A stretch of 64,000 nt of DNA from Croceitalea dokdonensis DOKDO 023 (GTDB lineage: Bacteria; Bacteroidota; Bacteroidia; Flavobacteriales; Flavobacteriaceae). Shown here in pieces: positions 19,844 through 29,424 of the stretch. The notes under the pieces were generated by a model. That model saw only the letters and a list, made by a program, of their open reading frames with translations. It ran no database searches and had not been told where the DNA came from. Position numbers and translations under genes: made by a program. The stretch is taken from contig NZ_LDJX01000002.1 of assembly GCF_001306415.1 (NCBI RefSeq), forward strand, positions 310,001 through 374,000, read 5' to 3'. Within the stretch, counting starts at the first letter, position 1; each line of letters opens with the position of its first letter.

Positions 19844-21960
19844 TAAAAAATTGCCCTGCTATCCTCTATTTCCGCTTTCTCTTTTAAGGCATTATAAACG
19901 CTTGTATTGACCGCATTTCTATTATTGGTGGTCAATGTATTGGCAAAAGTGCTAAAATTGGGGAGCTCTGTTGCAGGGGTTTTCTTGGTAACGGTAACCA
20001 TAAATACCCCACTTTGGCCCTCTATCAATGCTGAAGTCTGACCTTCATCCAGTCCAAAAGCAGTACCCACTACCATTGGCTCGCGACCTGCACCGGCAAG
20101 TGTTGGTGACTTTCTGGTAACTGCCGTGGCCGTAGACTTGGTAACGCCGTTATTGGCCATGACCTCATCCATATTTCTGCCCTTGTTCTCTGCAATAATA
20201 CGTTCCGCTTTCTTTTTCTTTCTTAAAATAGGTAGCACCTGTGGAGATGCATCCTCTGATGTCATCAGCCCTCCTTTATGCATTTTGGTCAATTGTACTA
20301 TGGCATAACCCTCGGCCAAATCAAACCTTTTGATATCCCCTACATTGGTATCCTCATTAAATGCCCATTGGACGATGGATCGTTGCGCAGAAAGACCTGG
20401 AAGGTTCTCATCCATAGCTTTGAGCTTGTTCACGGGGCGGACAGTCAACTCACTTTCCTTGGCGATATCATCAAAATTTTCGGCCTCTGCATCTACCGCG
20501 GCCATTTCAAACTTAGTGGCGTTGGTAAACAAGGTATTGATGGTTTCCTCAGATGCCTCAATGGCACGCGATAAGGTAGCTACCTGTAAAAGATTACGTT
20601 TATCATCTATTTTAATGACATGAAAACCAAATTGTGTTTCTACCAGACCAATATCCCCTACGTCATTACCAAAGCAAAAATCGTTGAATTCATCTGCCAT
20701 GATTCCCTCTTGGAAATACCCTAAATCGCCTCCTCTCGGAGCAGAAGGCCCGTCAGAGTTTTCCCTTGCCAAGGTGGTAAACTCCACACCTGATTTTTTG
20801 GCCTCGGCAAAAAGTCTTTTAGCTTCTGCCGCCGCTTCTTCCTTAGTTCTTTTTATATCCGGGTTTGCCCGTTCCGCACCCTCGTAAGCAATTAAAATAT
20901 GACTAGCCTTAACGCTTCCGTTGGGCTTGGCATCCATGATTTTACTAACCTTAAAACTATCACCATCCCTGTAAGGTCCGTAAACTGCACCAACAGGCAA
21001 GGCCATTAAGGTGTCTGCGGCAACCGCTGGCAATTCTGCCTTGGCTTTATAAATGGTATCGAACTTTGTATCAGAATTTCTATCCAAGAAGGCGGCCATA
21101 TCCTTGGTGTTCCTAAAACCGGCAATGGTGTATGTGGTATCACGATCTTCGTTATACTCCTCGCTATCTTCCATTAGTTGGGTCACCGCGTTCTTTATGG
21201 CATTCTCATCCTCTAAAGAGGGCTTCTCCTCAAAGAAAACAAAACGCACATCCCTTGCCTCTTCCTGCTTAAAATCATCCTCGTGCTCTTTAATGTACGC
21301 TTTTATTTCATCCTTGGATACCTGAACGGTACTATCTGGAATGGAACTGTAAGGAATACGGACAAACTGTAAGTCTACCTTTTCATTGGCCAACTTATAG
21401 TCAAACTGACCCTCGGTCAAGGTTGCACCAACGCCAGCCTTGACCAAGTTATAATACATCTGTTCCTTGGCAGACTGCATAATTTGGTTTTCTATATTTA
21501 ACCAGTTATCATAAGCAAGCGGATTGGTTTCCTTCCAGTCTGCTATGGTTCTCTTGAAAACTTCTTCATTAAAAACGCCGTTATCATCATGGAAAGTTGG
21601 GTCCTGGGCATATCCTGTATTTTTTATGAATTCTATAATCTGGTCACTTTCCACATCTATACCCAGGTCCTGAAACTGCTGGGAAAGAATGGCGCTTTTC
21701 ACCTCTTGGTCAAAAACCTTGTTCACCAATTGCGTAGATGAAAAATTAGGGCCATACTGTCTTGAGGCCTGCTCCACTTTTCTTCTAAATGCATCTATTG
21801 AAATTGCCTCACCGTTCACCTCCGCTACGGCAGAACCCACTTTTCCGCCGGAAAAATCATTGCTGGTGAAAACACCTGAAATTACAAATGCGAACAATGC
21901 CAACCCTATAATCAAAATCAAGACCGTGGTTCGCTTTCTAATATTCTCTAATATTGCCAT
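19840..21960 (-). CDS. Peptidyl-prolyl cis-trans isomerase, PpiD/SurA-like membrane-anchored chaperone
   Basis: 706 residues: a short cytoplasmic start, one membrane helix at about 11-30, a SurA_N-type chaperone region with an N-terminal helix bundle (about 40-220), and a parvulin domain at about 345-455 (KASHILIAYEG, GGDLGYFQEGIMADEF, FGFHVIKI). A second, degenerate isomerase-like region follows towards the C-terminus. The architecture is that of PpiD, an inner-membrane periplasmic foldase. Last gene of the long minus-strand run; the preceding CBS/CorC gene ends 105 bp upstream. Confidence 0.9.
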   Translation of the reverse strand: MAILENIRKRTTVLILIIGLALFAFVISGVFTSNDFSGGKVGSAVAEVNGEAISIDAFRRKVEQASRQYGPNFSSTQLVNKVFDQEVKSAILSQQFQDLGIDVESDQIIEFIKNTGYAQDPTFHDDNGVFNEEVFKRTIADWKETNPLAYDNWLNIENQIMQSAKEQMYYNLVKAGVGATLTEGQFDYKLANEKVDLQFVRIPYSSIPDSTVQVSKDEIKAYIKEHEDDFKQEEARDVRFVFFEEKPSLEDENAIKNAVTQLMEDSEEYNEDRDTTYTIAGFRNTKDMAAFLDRNSDTKFDTIYKAKAELPAVAADTLMALPVGAVYGPYRDGDSFKVSKIMDAKPNGSVKASHILIAYEGAERANPDIKRTKEEAAAEAKRLFAEAKKSGVEFTTLARENSDGPSAPRGGDLGYFQEGIMADEFNDFCFGNDVGDIGLVETQFGFHVIKIDDKRNLLQVATLSRAIEASEETINTLFTNATKFEMAAVDAEAENFDDIAKESELTVRPVNKLKAMDENLPGLSAQRSIVQWAFNEDTNVGDIKRFDLAEGYAIVQLTKMHKGGLMTSEDASPQVLPILRKKKKAERIIAENKGRNMDEVMANNGVTKSTATAVTRKSPTLAGAGREPMVVGTAFGLDEGQTSALIEGQSGVFMVTVTKKTPATELPNFSTFANTLTTNNRNAVNTSVYNALKEKAEIEDSRAIFY

Positions 21961-22065
21961 TTACCTTCTGCTTTATGCTAAAATTCAGTGGGCGAAATTA
22001 CTATTTTCTTTTGAATTAGGAAAGCTAAATAATGGGGGTATCAGCCTTTGGATGGTTAGGTGGAT

Positions 22066-23355
22066 TTAGTCCCCGTCAAGGATTTCAAGGCCAACCGAAT
22101 CAATTTTATTATTGGAAACCTCAAGAATCTTAAATTTAAACCGGTCAATGATAATCTCTTCGTTCTTTTCCGGTATCTGTTCCGTTTCGTTCGTTATCAA
22201 ACCACCTAGCGTTTCATACTCGTCACTTTCTGGAAGTTCCAACTTAAAAGTCTCATTGATATAGTCCACTTCCAAGCGTGCTGAAAATTTAAAATTGTTC
22301 TCATCTACCCGCTCCTCCAAATAATCCGTGGTATCATGTTCATCTTCTATCTCGCCAAACAATTCTTCCACAATATCCTCTACTGTAATCATCCCAGAGG
22401 TACCTCCATACTCATCCAAGACCACCGCAATACTTTTTCGTTTTTTGGTCAGCACGTTTAAAATATCATGGATAAGCATGGTTTCCGGTACCAGCTCCAC
22501 CGGCAACAAAATACTTTTTATTGTCTTGGGTTTTTTGAATAATTCATAGGAATGCACGTATCCTATAATCTCATCAATAGTCTCCTTGTACACCAATATT
22601 TTGGAGAGACCGGTATCTGAAAATAGGGCAATAAGGTTTTTTGGGGTTTCATGCAGCTCCACCGCAACGATTTCCGTGCGCGGCACCATCACCTCTCTAG
22701 CCTTAACCTCGGAAAACTCAAGGGCGTTTTGAAATAACTGAATTTCCGAATCCACTTCATCCTGTTCCTCAACAGATTCCATTTGCTCCGTAATATAATC
22801 TCCCAACTCTATTTTTGTAAAGGCCAATTGCACCTCGTCACCATCGGTTTTAAAAAAAGTCTTTAGAATAAAGTCGGAAACTTTGATGACCCACCAAGAA
22901 ATACCGGAAAACAATAGAAAAAAAAGATAGGCCGGTACCGCAAAAAACTTGAGCAGACTGTTGGAGTAAATCTGAAAGAGCACTTTGGGCAAAAACTCCG
23001 CCGTCAATAAAATTAGGATGGTGGAGATGACCGTTTGTGTAAGTAAACTAAAATCCGTTAAAAAAAGATTTATGGTATTTGACGAGGTGGGGTACCACGC
23101 CGCAAACCAATCCATAAGCATGTCTCCCATAAAAAAACCATAAATGACCAGGGCAATATTATTTCCGATAAGCATGGTAGCTATAAACTTGGAAGGTTTT
23201 TCCGTAAGCCAACCCAATACCTTGGCCAAAAAGCCCCCTTGTTTCTTTTCCAGTTCTATATGGATGCGGTTAGCAGAAACAAAAGCAATCTCCATTCCCG
23301 AAAAGAATCCGGAAAAGAGCAGGGCAAGGATGATTATGGTTAAGGATGTTCCCAA
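22066..23355 (-). CDS. Hemolysin/CorC-type (CNNM, DUF21-CBS) membrane protein
   Basis: 429 residues: an N-terminal DUF21/CNNM transmembrane domain (about 1-150, starting GTSLTIIILALLFSGFFSGMEIAFV), two CBS repeats (about 210-340, with VPRTEIVAVE and LDEYGGTSGMITVEDIVEELFGEIEDEHD), and a C-terminal CorC_HlyC transporter-associated domain. Family members take part in Mg2+ or Co2+ efflux/homeostasis; 'hemolysin' is historical. The gene lies 3 bp after the small membrane gene and downstream of lptC. Confidence 0.92.
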   Translation of the reverse strand: MGTSLTIIILALLFSGFFSGMEIAFVSANRIHIELEKKQGGFLAKVLGWLTEKPSKFIATMLIGNNIALVIYGFFMGDMLMDWFAAWYPTSSNTINLFLTDFSLLTQTVISTILILLTAEFLPKVLFQIYSNSLLKFFAVPAYLFFLLFSGISWWVIKVSDFILKTFFKTDGDEVQLAFTKIELGDYITEQMESVEEQDEVDSEIQLFQNALEFSEVKAREVMVPRTEIVAVELHETPKNLIALFSDTGLSKILVYKETIDEIIGYVHSYELFKKPKTIKSILLPVELVPETMLIHDILNVLTKKRKSIAVVLDEYGGTSGMITVEDIVEELFGEIEDEHDTTDYLEERVDENNFKFSARLEVDYINETFKLELPESDEYETLGGLITNETEQIPEKNEEIIIDRFKFKILEVSNNKIDSVGLEILDGD

Positions 23356-23358
23356 GTG

Positions 23359-23565
23359 TTAGCGGTTATCATTGTTCTTGGAACGTGCCTCAAACTTTTT
23401 TCTGTACTTCCTCCTGAAAAAAAACATCCCTAACGAAACGATGGCAAAAAAAATGAATATATACGTTTCCTTAGGTTCTGTAGACCACAAGGCCACAATT
23501 TTATACACCGATAAAACCGCTACCACCAAATAAACGTATTCTGTATACCTTAACAATTTAACCAT
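23359..23565 (-). CDS. Small two-helix membrane protein
   Basis: 68 residues with two hydrophobic segments (about 8-25 and 34-52) and a strongly basic C-terminal tail (RRKYRKKFEARSKNNDNR). It lies between lptC and the CorC-type gene with 1-3 bp gaps, so it is almost surely translated as part of that operon. No family is recognised beyond position; no function is proposed. Confidence 0.8.
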   Translation of the reverse strand: MVKLLRYTEYVYLVVAVLSVYKIVALWSTEPKETYIFIFFAIVSLGMFFFRRKYRKKFEARSKNNDNR

Positions 23566-23566
23566 A

Positions 23567-24169
23567 TCAGTTTTCTTTAATCGTCATTAACCCATATGTT
23601 TTATGGGCATTAAAAAATGTGAATTCCCTATTAAAATCCATTCCTTCGCCATCCATAATGGTGCCGTCCTCTGGATTGGTGTAGGTAAATTTTTCTTGCG
23701 TAAAAATCCATTTGTTCTTTCGGTCCCAGTACAATTGTGGGGCTTCCAACTTTTTACCATCATGTGCCGTGATGACCACATTTCCCTGTAAATCTATAAG
23801 ATTGGTCTGTGAGTATATAATACCATAGTCTGCGGTGATGACACTTTTTTGATTTTTCTCGTCAAAAAAATCTACCTGAAGACCTTCTGGAAACTCTTTG
23901 TACTGAAATTCCAAATTATCAAAATCCTTGTTCAAAGGGCTTTTAAGTATGGCAATGACCCGGGTTTCCGCAGAATCCAAAGAGGACATTTCCTTTTTGG
24001 CCTCCGTATAGGTAAGGGTAAAGTTTCTTGCCACTCCTTGTGGATAAATGGTGGTAGCCGCCTCTTGGCCCACGCGTTTGTAATTGTCTCCACAACCCAC
24101 AAAAAGTATTGCCACGGCAGAGGCCGTGGCAATGGATATCTTAATTTGATATGTTTTTAGTTTGTTCAC
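23567..24169 (-). CDS. lptC: LPS export protein LptC
   Basis: 200 residues with an N-terminal lipoprotein-like or anchor segment (VAILFVGCGD, Cys at about 26) and a periplasmic beta-jellyroll: ADYGIIYSQTNLIDLQGNVVITAHDGKKLEAPQLYWD is typical of the LptC/LptA fold. LptC bridges the inner-membrane LPS ABC transporter to the periplasmic LptA. A Cys anchor in place of a membrane helix is suggested by the sequence and is common for these proteins in Bacteroidota. Two bp separate it from the TPR gene upstream. Confidence 0.87.
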   Translation of the reverse strand: MNKLKTYQIKISIATASAVAILFVGCGDNYKRVGQEAATTIYPQGVARNFTLTYTEAKKEMSSLDSAETRVIAILKSPLNKDFDNLEFQYKEFPEGLQVDFFDEKNQKSVITADYGIIYSQTNLIDLQGNVVITAHDGKKLEAPQLYWDRKNKWIFTQEKFTYTNPEDGTIMDGEGMDFNREFTFFNAHKTYGLMTIKEN

Positions 24170-24171
24170 CC

Positions 24172-25542
24172 TTATAGGTTTGGCACTTTAACACTACCAC
24201 CAACCCAACAACTAAAGGTAACCGTCTTCCCGGACATATCTGCATTAAAAATCATGGTCTTGTCCGGAGCCTTTGCCTCATAACTCGCTGCAGTTTGGTT
24301 GGCCCTTCCTTTTAACGATGGATCCACACGTCCGGCCCTTCTTGCCATTTCTGCCGCTTTCCAATAAATGGCGCGCTTTTCAAACACGGTACTACCACAA
24401 TCATTGGCACTGCCCGCATACAGGTTGGCAATCAACAGATACGCCCTACCATTGGATGGGTTGGCATCAATAGCCTTTTGGGCATAGTTTCTTGCTTGGG
24501 ATTTACTGCTCCTTCTTACGATGGTGGCAATTCTGTATAAGATTCTAGATTTTTTAAAATTATCCGTCTCCAATTCTACCGCCTTGTTAAAATCCGCAAT
24601 GGCGCCATTTTTATCATTGGCTTTGGACTTTAAGGTCCCCAAGTACACGTAAACATCTGCGGAGGGATCTAATTCTGCCTGTACCTCTACCATTTTACTG
24701 AACAATGGGTCGTCCGTACATTCCTTACTGAACATCCTGCTTACCGCTTTTTTCACCCATTGCACATCGTTCTTTTTACTGTCAAAAGATTTATTGTAAA
24801 GTGGAATCAAATTCTCACAATCTGCCAACTGCCCTAATTTAGCATCAATACTACCTGAAACTTTACCCAATAATTCCGAGTTACGGGTGTATACTCCAAG
24901 ATTTCTCTTATCCTTGCTGGTTAATGTCCCGGCCTCTTCTTTTTGTAAATAAGTATTGATCCTGTCCGTGTAGGATTTATTGATCACCTCATTTTGTTCG
25001 GTAACGTCATCGTACACGTCAAACACTTCTTGCAAATCCTTTTTCCCTGCATTGTGCAGGTTAACCAAGGAAGAAAAATAAATATAAAGCACTTTAGGGT
25101 TTTTGAAACTTTTTAGATCAGAATCAAAAAGGGGCTTTATCATATCATACAATTGCTCATCGGAGGCCAAGTTATTATCGCTCTTGTAATTGGCTTTATC
25201 GGTTAGCACATCTACTTTTGAGAATTTTGCAGGAAAGTACTTGTGGCTATCATCATACAACTTCATCAAATCTTGTTCGTGACCGTCCTTGTCTGCCCCA
25301 GAGGAATTTTTGATCTTATGCTTAAGAATACGCTCACCGTAGCTAAAGGTAGCCTTGTTCAAGTCTGGACACGTGTTCCATACCATTTTCCATGGTTCAT
25401 AAGCAGCATCATAGTTTTTTACTTTGGCATGTTCCGCGAAAATGGAGAGATTGGTCATACACTCAGGATTCTGGGCCTGGGCATTACTTAAACCCATCGA
25501 CATGCATACTGCGATTATTGTTAAGTAAAGTGTCTTTTTCAT
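24172..25542 (-). CDS. Secreted tetratricopeptide-repeat protein, unknown function
   Basis: 456 residues from ATG 25542, chosen because it opens a clean signal peptide (MKKTLYLTIIAVCMSMGLSNAQA); a start 30 bp earlier would spoil it. The mature protein is helix-rich, with TPR-like helical pairs in the second half (for example DVYVYLGTLKSKANDKNGAIADFNKAVEL and ARNYAQKAIDANPSNGRAYLLIANLY). It is presumably periplasmic. The conserved neighbourhood of coaX, an outer-membrane protein and lptC suggests an envelope role, but no activity can be assigned. Confidence 0.82.
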   Translation of the reverse strand: MKKTLYLTIIAVCMSMGLSNAQAQNPECMTNLSIFAEHAKVKNYDAAYEPWKMVWNTCPDLNKATFSYGERILKHKIKNSSGADKDGHEQDLMKLYDDSHKYFPAKFSKVDVLTDKANYKSDNNLASDEQLYDMIKPLFDSDLKSFKNPKVLYIYFSSLVNLHNAGKKDLQEVFDVYDDVTEQNEVINKSYTDRINTYLQKEEAGTLTSKDKRNLGVYTRNSELLGKVSGSIDAKLGQLADCENLIPLYNKSFDSKKNDVQWVKKAVSRMFSKECTDDPLFSKMVEVQAELDPSADVYVYLGTLKSKANDKNGAIADFNKAVELETDNFKKSRILYRIATIVRRSSKSQARNYAQKAIDANPSNGRAYLLIANLYAGSANDCGSTVFEKRAIYWKAAEMARRAGRVDPSLKGRANQTAASYEAKAPDKTMIFNADMSGKTVTFSCWVGGSVKVPNL

Positions 25543-25644
25543 CGTGTTAATTTTAAGTGTTTCAATGTACAAATTTTTCTAAAACTGGTTGGTCATTCAT
25601 CGATATCACAACGGATTATTGCGATTTCCCAAAAATTATGGTTA

Positions 25645-26922
25645 TTAATTTATTCTACGTTTAATAAACCACCTGTCATTTAAGGAGAGGCCTACGTTTA
25701 TTTTAAAGTAGCTTTCCTCTACCAATCCTGCATCTGTGGTTCCGCGTCTTCCGAGTTCAAATCCAAGGTTTAAATTAGAAAAGGCCGCGGGTCCTACACC
25801 GGTCAGTGGTAACCCTAGCCCAAAAGTTATGCCAAAATTATTTATCTCTTTACCGTTCACCAGTAAACCTGTTTCATCATACCGTAATCCTGCGCGGTAG
25901 GTAATCCTGTTCAAGTAACTGGAAATAGACCTGTAATCCGGGATAAAATACCCCCCAAAGGCGATGCTACTGGCATCTGCATATTGCACGTTGTCCTGAC
26001 CCAAAAAATCATTGGTAAAAGAGCTAAATCCCTGTAAACTGTACTCCGTGCCCAAAAACCATTGTTTATCCTCACCAAAACCAAGGCCTATTGTTGTTAC
26101 GGTAGGAATCTTTAATTCTGTATTGCGCAAATTATTTTGATCCAGGTTTACCTCAACGGTCTCAATATTTGTGCCGTTGGCAACGGAAAAAGAACTCAAC
26201 TGTTCCGAATTCTTAGAAACCAAATTTACTTGGGTGTTGACCCCGATATGGGTGAACAGCGTATATTTTTCCTTAATTTTTGGGGTATAGTTAAGGGCGT
26301 AATTAAAATCGAAACCATTTATCCTGGATTGCCTAAAATCCCTGGTGCCAAACAATACGTTCTCCACCGTCTGAAGACGATCAAATTCCAAGGTTCCAAA
26401 ATTGTAATTCACCGTTGCGCCCAAACTTAGGTTTTTGGCTGGGGCATAACCAAAGGAAAAATAAACTCGGTTAAGACCACCGCTTCCACTAAAGGCATTA
26501 TTGATTTCCAGGCCATCTGGGTTGATACTTTGGGATGTTACACTGTAGCCTACGGATGAAAAGGGCATTAAACCAAAACCCAATCCCATTTTTTGGGAAA
26601 GTGGCAATCCTATGGCGAGGTATTCCAGATTGGTGATGGCGGTCCTTTGCACATCAAAGGCATCTTTTAATCGCAACTCGGTTCTGGATATTCCAGCAGC
26701 ATAGGCCGTTAACCTTAGTTTTGAATACGCCGCTGGGTTCCTTAGGTTAATGTGGATGCTATCCGCGTACATCTGCAGACCACCCATCATCTGGTTTTCT
26801 ACCGTTCCCTGTGCACGGGAATCTCCAAAGCCAAAATAAGAATACGGAGAGATTGTACCATTTTGAGCAAATGCGCCGGTAAAAAGGAGCAACGCAAGTG
26901 CAATCAAAGAATTTTTAACCAT
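25645..26922 (-). CDS. Outer-membrane beta-barrel protein, unknown function
   Basis: 425 residues with a signal peptide (about 1-19, FTGAFAQ) followed by ISPYSYFGFGD and alternating hydrophobic/aromatic strands to the C-terminus, which ends in an aromatic strand (GLSLNDRWFIKRRIN). This is the pattern of a 12-14-strand outer-membrane barrel of the type often seen beside coaX in Flavobacteriaceae. Its start meets the coaX stop with no gap. Substrate and function are unknown. Confidence 0.8.
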   Translation of the reverse strand: MVKNSLIALALLLFTGAFAQNGTISPYSYFGFGDSRAQGTVENQMMGGLQMYADSIHINLRNPAAYSKLRLTAYAAGISRTELRLKDAFDVQRTAITNLEYLAIGLPLSQKMGLGFGLMPFSSVGYSVTSQSINPDGLEINNAFSGSGGLNRVYFSFGYAPAKNLSLGATVNYNFGTLEFDRLQTVENVLFGTRDFRQSRINGFDFNYALNYTPKIKEKYTLFTHIGVNTQVNLVSKNSEQLSSFSVANGTNIETVEVNLDQNNLRNTELKIPTVTTIGLGFGEDKQWFLGTEYSLQGFSSFTNDFLGQDNVQYADASSIAFGGYFIPDYRSISSYLNRITYRAGLRYDETGLLVNGKEINNFGITFGLGLPLTGVGPAAFSNLNLGFELGRRGTTDAGLVEESYFKINVGLSLNDRWFIKRRIN

Positions 26923-27651
26923 CTAGTTTTTATTGTGTTCTAGCAGGAAATTAAGCCCCTCCAAGAGAAAATTCGAGTTGGCAAATATGGAATTTTTTAA
27001 GCGTTTCTCAAAAAAATGAACGTCGCCGCCTGTTAAAATAACTGTTAAATAACCATATTGGGCTTGGTAACGGTCTATAATCCCATCTATTTCACATACA
27101 ATGCCGTTAATGACGCCAAAATGCATGCTTGTTTCAGTGGTATTACCAATCAAACCTTTGGTCTCCAAAGGCTCCAGCAACGGTAGTTTTGCCGTCTGCT
27201 GATGCATGGCCCTGTACCGCATCATCATTCCCGGTGAAATAGACCCACCTAAATACGCACCGTGGCCATCCACAAAGTCAAAAGTGATACAAGTTCCAGC
27301 ATCAATGACCAAAACTTCTTTTTGTGGATATAAACAGTGCGCCGCAGCGGCCAATGCAATGCGGTCCACGCCCAAACTTTGCGGTGTTGCGTACTCATTG
27401 AAAAAAGGAAGCTTAGAAGACGCTGATAGCACATGTACCTTACAAAATAGGGAAAGCAGTTCCACCTCTTTGTTTTGTAAAGGTTTCACGGAAGATATAA
27501 TGGCATCCGTGATGTTGGGGTAAACCTCAAAAACGGATTTTGTTTTTTCCAGAAATTGGGAGGCTTCAAATTGATGCTGGTACAACAACTTACCTTTCTC
27601 AAAAACGGCCTGTTTTATCCTTGTATTTCCAATATCTACAACCAAGTTCAT
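26923..27651 (-). CDS. coaX: Type III pantothenate kinase CoaX
   Basis: 242 residues. An ASKHA-fold kinase with VVDIGNTRIKQAVFE (phosphate 1 loop), GVDRIALAAAA and VIDAGTCITFDFVD with GAYLGGSISPG. It phosphorylates pantothenate with ATP at the first step of CoA synthesis; type III enzymes need a monovalent cation and are not feedback-inhibited by CoA. Full length. It continues the same-strand run after the 577-residue membrane gene (39-bp gap). Confidence 0.95.
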   Translation of the reverse strand: MNLVVDIGNTRIKQAVFEKGKLLYQHQFEASQFLEKTKSVFEVYPNITDAIISSVKPLQNKEVELLSLFCKVHVLSASSKLPFFNEYATPQSLGVDRIALAAAAHCLYPQKEVLVIDAGTCITFDFVDGHGAYLGGSISPGMMMRYRAMHQQTAKLPLLEPLETKGLIGNTTETSMHFGVINGIVCEIDGIIDRYQAQYGYLTVILTGGDVHFFEKRLKNSIFANSNFLLEGLNFLLEHNKN

Positions 27652-27690
27652 GCATCAAATTTACTATTATTCCCAACAGCTTAGAGCACC

Positions 27691-29424
27691 TTATCTTCCC
27701 AATTTAGGGTACAGCCACAAATAAGCAGAACACCCCAAGAACAACATAAAAAACCAGTACAGCGGAATTTCACGGTACACCACATTCATTGCCTCCACTT
27801 TGTTTCCATTCGCAAAAAACCTACGGTTGACACGGTTCCTCTGAAAACGTTGCACTGTTTGCCAATGGTTAGGTTCCATCACATAATAGCTATAGGTAGC
27901 CAAGGAATCCTGCTCCACCGAGACCGTGTTCCATCCTATTTTCTTTGGAATGGTGGTGGCAGACCATTGTTCCCTATTTTCCGGATGTTGCGATACCGCA
28001 ATGAGGTACCCGTCTCCATGTTGCATCTTGGGGCTTTTTTGGGATTGAAGCCCTATCGTAAATGGACGGCCCAAAAAAGCAAAATTGGTGTGGTCGTTAA
28101 AATGGATTGTAGCCTGTTCCTGTTTTGCCACACTTTCCAGTAAGGATGTCCATATTTGGCGGTAGGTATCCGATTCTCCTTTTAATTTTAGTTGAAAGGT
28201 GTTACGCAGTATTGTAGTGGCCATCCTTCCTTGACCTTGCTGAAAAACCACTCCATAGGTACCAATTTGCATTTCTGTTGCCTGTGTTGGCCTGCCTATT
28301 GTAAAAGGGTACTTTTCCACTTTGGACCCTAACAAACCCATGGTAGCGCTTTTAGGCCCATTGACCTTGGATAGCATTTGTGACAAATGATTGCTTGATG
28401 CGGTCAAAAGCCGTTCGCTGGGCTGTAGAAAAAGGCCCAATCCATTTTTAACGGCATGGTCCAGTATCCCCTTGGTACTTCTTGAAAAACCCAAAAAAGT
28501 CTCGGTATCCACCAGCAGGATATCAACATTGGCCAATACTTCTTCCGTAAGCCGATATAGTGGCATTTGGGAGGTGTTAAGATATTCAAACTTATATTTC
28601 TTGTTTGTAATTTGACTTCTTACCATGACCTCATGCCCTTCTTCCGCCAAAAAATTCTTAAGGTACTTGGTTTCAAATGATGGGAATTCATTGAGGATAA
28701 CCACCCTCATTTTTTCTGGTTCATGCACTCTAAAAGGAATAGGCTCTTGGCGAAGCACCTCCCCGGTACCATTCTTTTCTAGCAGGCGGTACACAAAATT
28801 CCCTGCTGTTTTGGTGACGGTTTTTAGTTGAAATCCCGTTTTTTTGGCTTGGTGTACCACTATAGAATCTAGGGCTGTTCCAGTACCATCGGTCAACACC
28901 AAAGTACTGTTCCGTCCTGTATTTTGATAGTATCCGCTAAGGCTCAGCGTATCTCCTGCTACCAACTGATTGCTGTAGAAAACTTCCTGTACTCCTTGGG
29001 GCAACTTATTTGGCAGCAATACCACATTTTTATCCGCTATTTGGCCAAAATCAGAAGAAGCCAACCCATCCCCTATCACAAAAACGGTGCTAACATCCTT
29101 GACCTGTTCCCGGATATTCTTCCCAGGTACATATACCAAGGGTTCAAGCCCAGGCTTGGCTGCCATTAAACTATCTAATTGCGATTCTTGATATCCATCG
29201 GTTTGCAGGACTACGGCATCTTCCGTTTTATGGGACAAAGCGGGCCTTAAAGCAATGGCCGCCAACGCAAAAACTGCCAAAAGGGATACCAGGCTATGTA
29301 GCCAAAAATGTTGATCTGCCCATCCCTGCCACTCTTTCCACAGAAAACCCATCCAAAGGAGCAATGCGCCCAGGATTACTATCCATAAAGGATAGGCCGT
29401 AGTGAATTCTATACTACTGTCCAT
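27691..29424 (-). CDS. Membrane protein of the MoxR/BatA gene block, GATase-like periplasmic region
   Basis: 577 residues. Two hydrophobic helices lie at the N-terminus (about 13-28, 40-60) and one at the C-terminus (about 555-573), bracketing a large periplasmic part. That part has Rossmann-like stretches resembling the class-I glutamine amidotransferase-like domain of BatA-associated proteins (VFVIGDGLASSDFG, MRVVILNEFPSFETKYLKNFL), but I see no catalytic Cys-His pair. The start overlaps the preceding gene by 11 bp. It probably acts with the MoxR ATPase system; this is by context. Confidence 0.72.
   Translation of the reverse strand: MDSSIEFTTAYPLWIVILGALLLWMGFLWKEWQGWADQHFWLHSLVSLLAVFALAAIALRPALSHKTEDAVVLQTDGYQESQLDSLMAAKPGLEPLVYVPGKNIREQVKDVSTVFVIGDGLASSDFGQIADKNVVLLPNKLPQGVQEVFYSNQLVAGDTLSLSGYYQNTGRNSTLVLTDGTGTALDSIVVHQAKKTGFQLKTVTKTAGNFVYRLLEKNGTGEVLRQEPIPFRVHEPEKMRVVILNEFPSFETKYLKNFLAEEGHEVMVRSQITNKKYKFEYLNTSQMPLYRLTEEVLANVDILLVDTETFLGFSRSTKGILDHAVKNGLGLFLQPSERLLTASSNHLSQMLSKVNGPKSATMGLLGSKVEKYPFTIGRPTQATEMQIGTYGVVFQQGQGRMATTILRNTFQLKLKGESDTYRQIWTSLLESVAKQEQATIHFNDHTNFAFLGRPFTIGLQSQKSPKMQHGDGYLIAVSQHPENREQWSATTIPKKIGWNTVSVEQDSLATYSYYVMEPNHWQTVQRFQRNRVNRRFFANGNKVEAMNVVYREIPLYWFFMLFLGCSAYLWLYPKLGR

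Noticed and set aside
27656-27663. Promoter box TAAATTTG before coaX
   Set aside because: It ends only 4 bp from the coaX start and lacks a TTG at proper spacing; more likely chance in a continuous operon.
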